Below, in pieces: positions 63,601 through 64,000 of a DNA stretch of 64,000 bases; position 1 is the first letter of the stretch; each line of letters starts with the position of its first letter. The notes under the pieces were generated by a model. It did not search any database. It worked only from the letters and a program-made list of their open reading frames with translations, and was not told where the DNA came from. This DNA comes from Megachile rotundata (Eukaryota; Arthropoda; Insecta; Hymenoptera; Megachilidae), in the NCBI RefSeq assembly GCF_050947335.1, contig NC_134995.1, positions 5,804,501-5,868,500 on the forward strand, given 5' to 3'. A program made the translations under genes and the position numbers.

Positions 63601-64000
63601 GTTCAGATATCTGAAAATTTACTAAAAATGAAAGCTTTGTTACTACTTCACTCTCCCCTGCCTTATCCGCCATTTTATCAAAACATCGAATTATTACCAA
63701 CAATTCCAATATTACCGATATTCATCAACAACCTCGAATCCTTCGTAAAAAACACCAGTAGAGAAATAAAAAGAAATTACGAAAAAGAGAGGGTTGGTAG
63801 GATGAAAAGGTGGAATAGTATAAAGAGAACACGAAGAGAGTCCAAGCGTGGATTTAAATCGAGGGTGAATTGCAAACCTCCGGGGCAGCAGTTTCGAGGC
63901 TGACCCGCGATTCGAGGGGTGTCAGAACGATTGTTGCCCGTAGTTTTATAATTATTGTGACGCCCCCAGGGCTTATGAGATCGAGCTTCGCTACATCTAC

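Larger units (their letters stand above)
28416..64000 (-). other. Intron of more than 35.5 kb upstream of the first visible CELF exon
   Basis: This assumes no small exon was missed. The named arrays and the mariner remnant are listed separately. GC-richer blocks without a recognised gene lie near 29390-29830, 30600-30990, 31690-32350, 33680-34280, 34950-35280, 37140-37400, 38040-38880, 40000-40570, 42580-43140, 43500-43890, 44300-44660, 46430-47290, 48120-48500, 49540-49970, 51180-51480, 52250-52820, 53380-53890, 54880-55330, 55700-56110, 57690-58260, 59100-59960, 60840-61340, 61980-62930 and 63780-64000. Between them is AT-rich DNA in which I see nothing. Coding exons of 50-140 bp could be hidden here: RRM1 needs several, and I found none by eye. 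Confidence 0.65.

Overview
This window is animal nuclear DNA, almost certainly from an insect and most likely a hymenopteran (bee, wasp or ant relative). It is AT-rich, with scattered CpG-containing GC-richer islands, short interstitial TTAGG/GGTTA runs, many low-complexity tandem arrays, TTAA-flanked miniature elements and a decayed mariner. There are no operons, Shine-Dalgarno sites or dense ORFs, so bacterial-style annotation does not apply.

One gene can be recognised with confidence. It is on the minus strand and encodes a CELF/Bruno RNA-binding protein of the CELF3-6 class (Drosophila bru3-like). Four internal coding exons lie, in transcript order, at 28336-28415, 6948-7091, 4321-4450 and 435-590. 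All have consensus splice sites and their phases agree, giving 169 complete codons: RRM2 from its RNP1 motif to its end, then part of the low-complexity linker. RRM1 and the start of RRM2 must lie beyond position 64000, or were missed in very short exons. The rest of the linker, RRM3 and the stop codon must lie to the left of position 1. Nearly the whole window is therefore intron: more than 35.5 kb upstream of the first visible exon, 21.2 kb, 2.5 kb and 3.7 kb between exons, and 434 bp after the last.

The introns hold: (i) tandem arrays, many built on an 8-bp word, with higher-order units of 16, 32, 40, 160 and 184 bp; (ii) three short TTAA-bounded inverted-repeat elements, at 24.4 kb and 26.2-26.9 kb, plus solo ends; (iii) a mariner transposase C-terminal remnant at 51.7-51.9 kb; (iv) about twenty GC-richer islands, some with YY1/PHO-type sites; (v) one low-confidence protein-like ORF nested in the same orientation at 27.3-27.6 kb. 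I found no tRNA, rRNA, CRISPR array or second confident protein-coding gene. I see no clear evidence of a wholly new biological system. The most distinctive observations are the 160-bp higher-order satellite at 48.9-49.3 kb, the shared octamer periodicity of many unrelated-looking arrays, an array of GAGAG sites at 45.8-46.2 kb, and repeated AARATGGCG sites.
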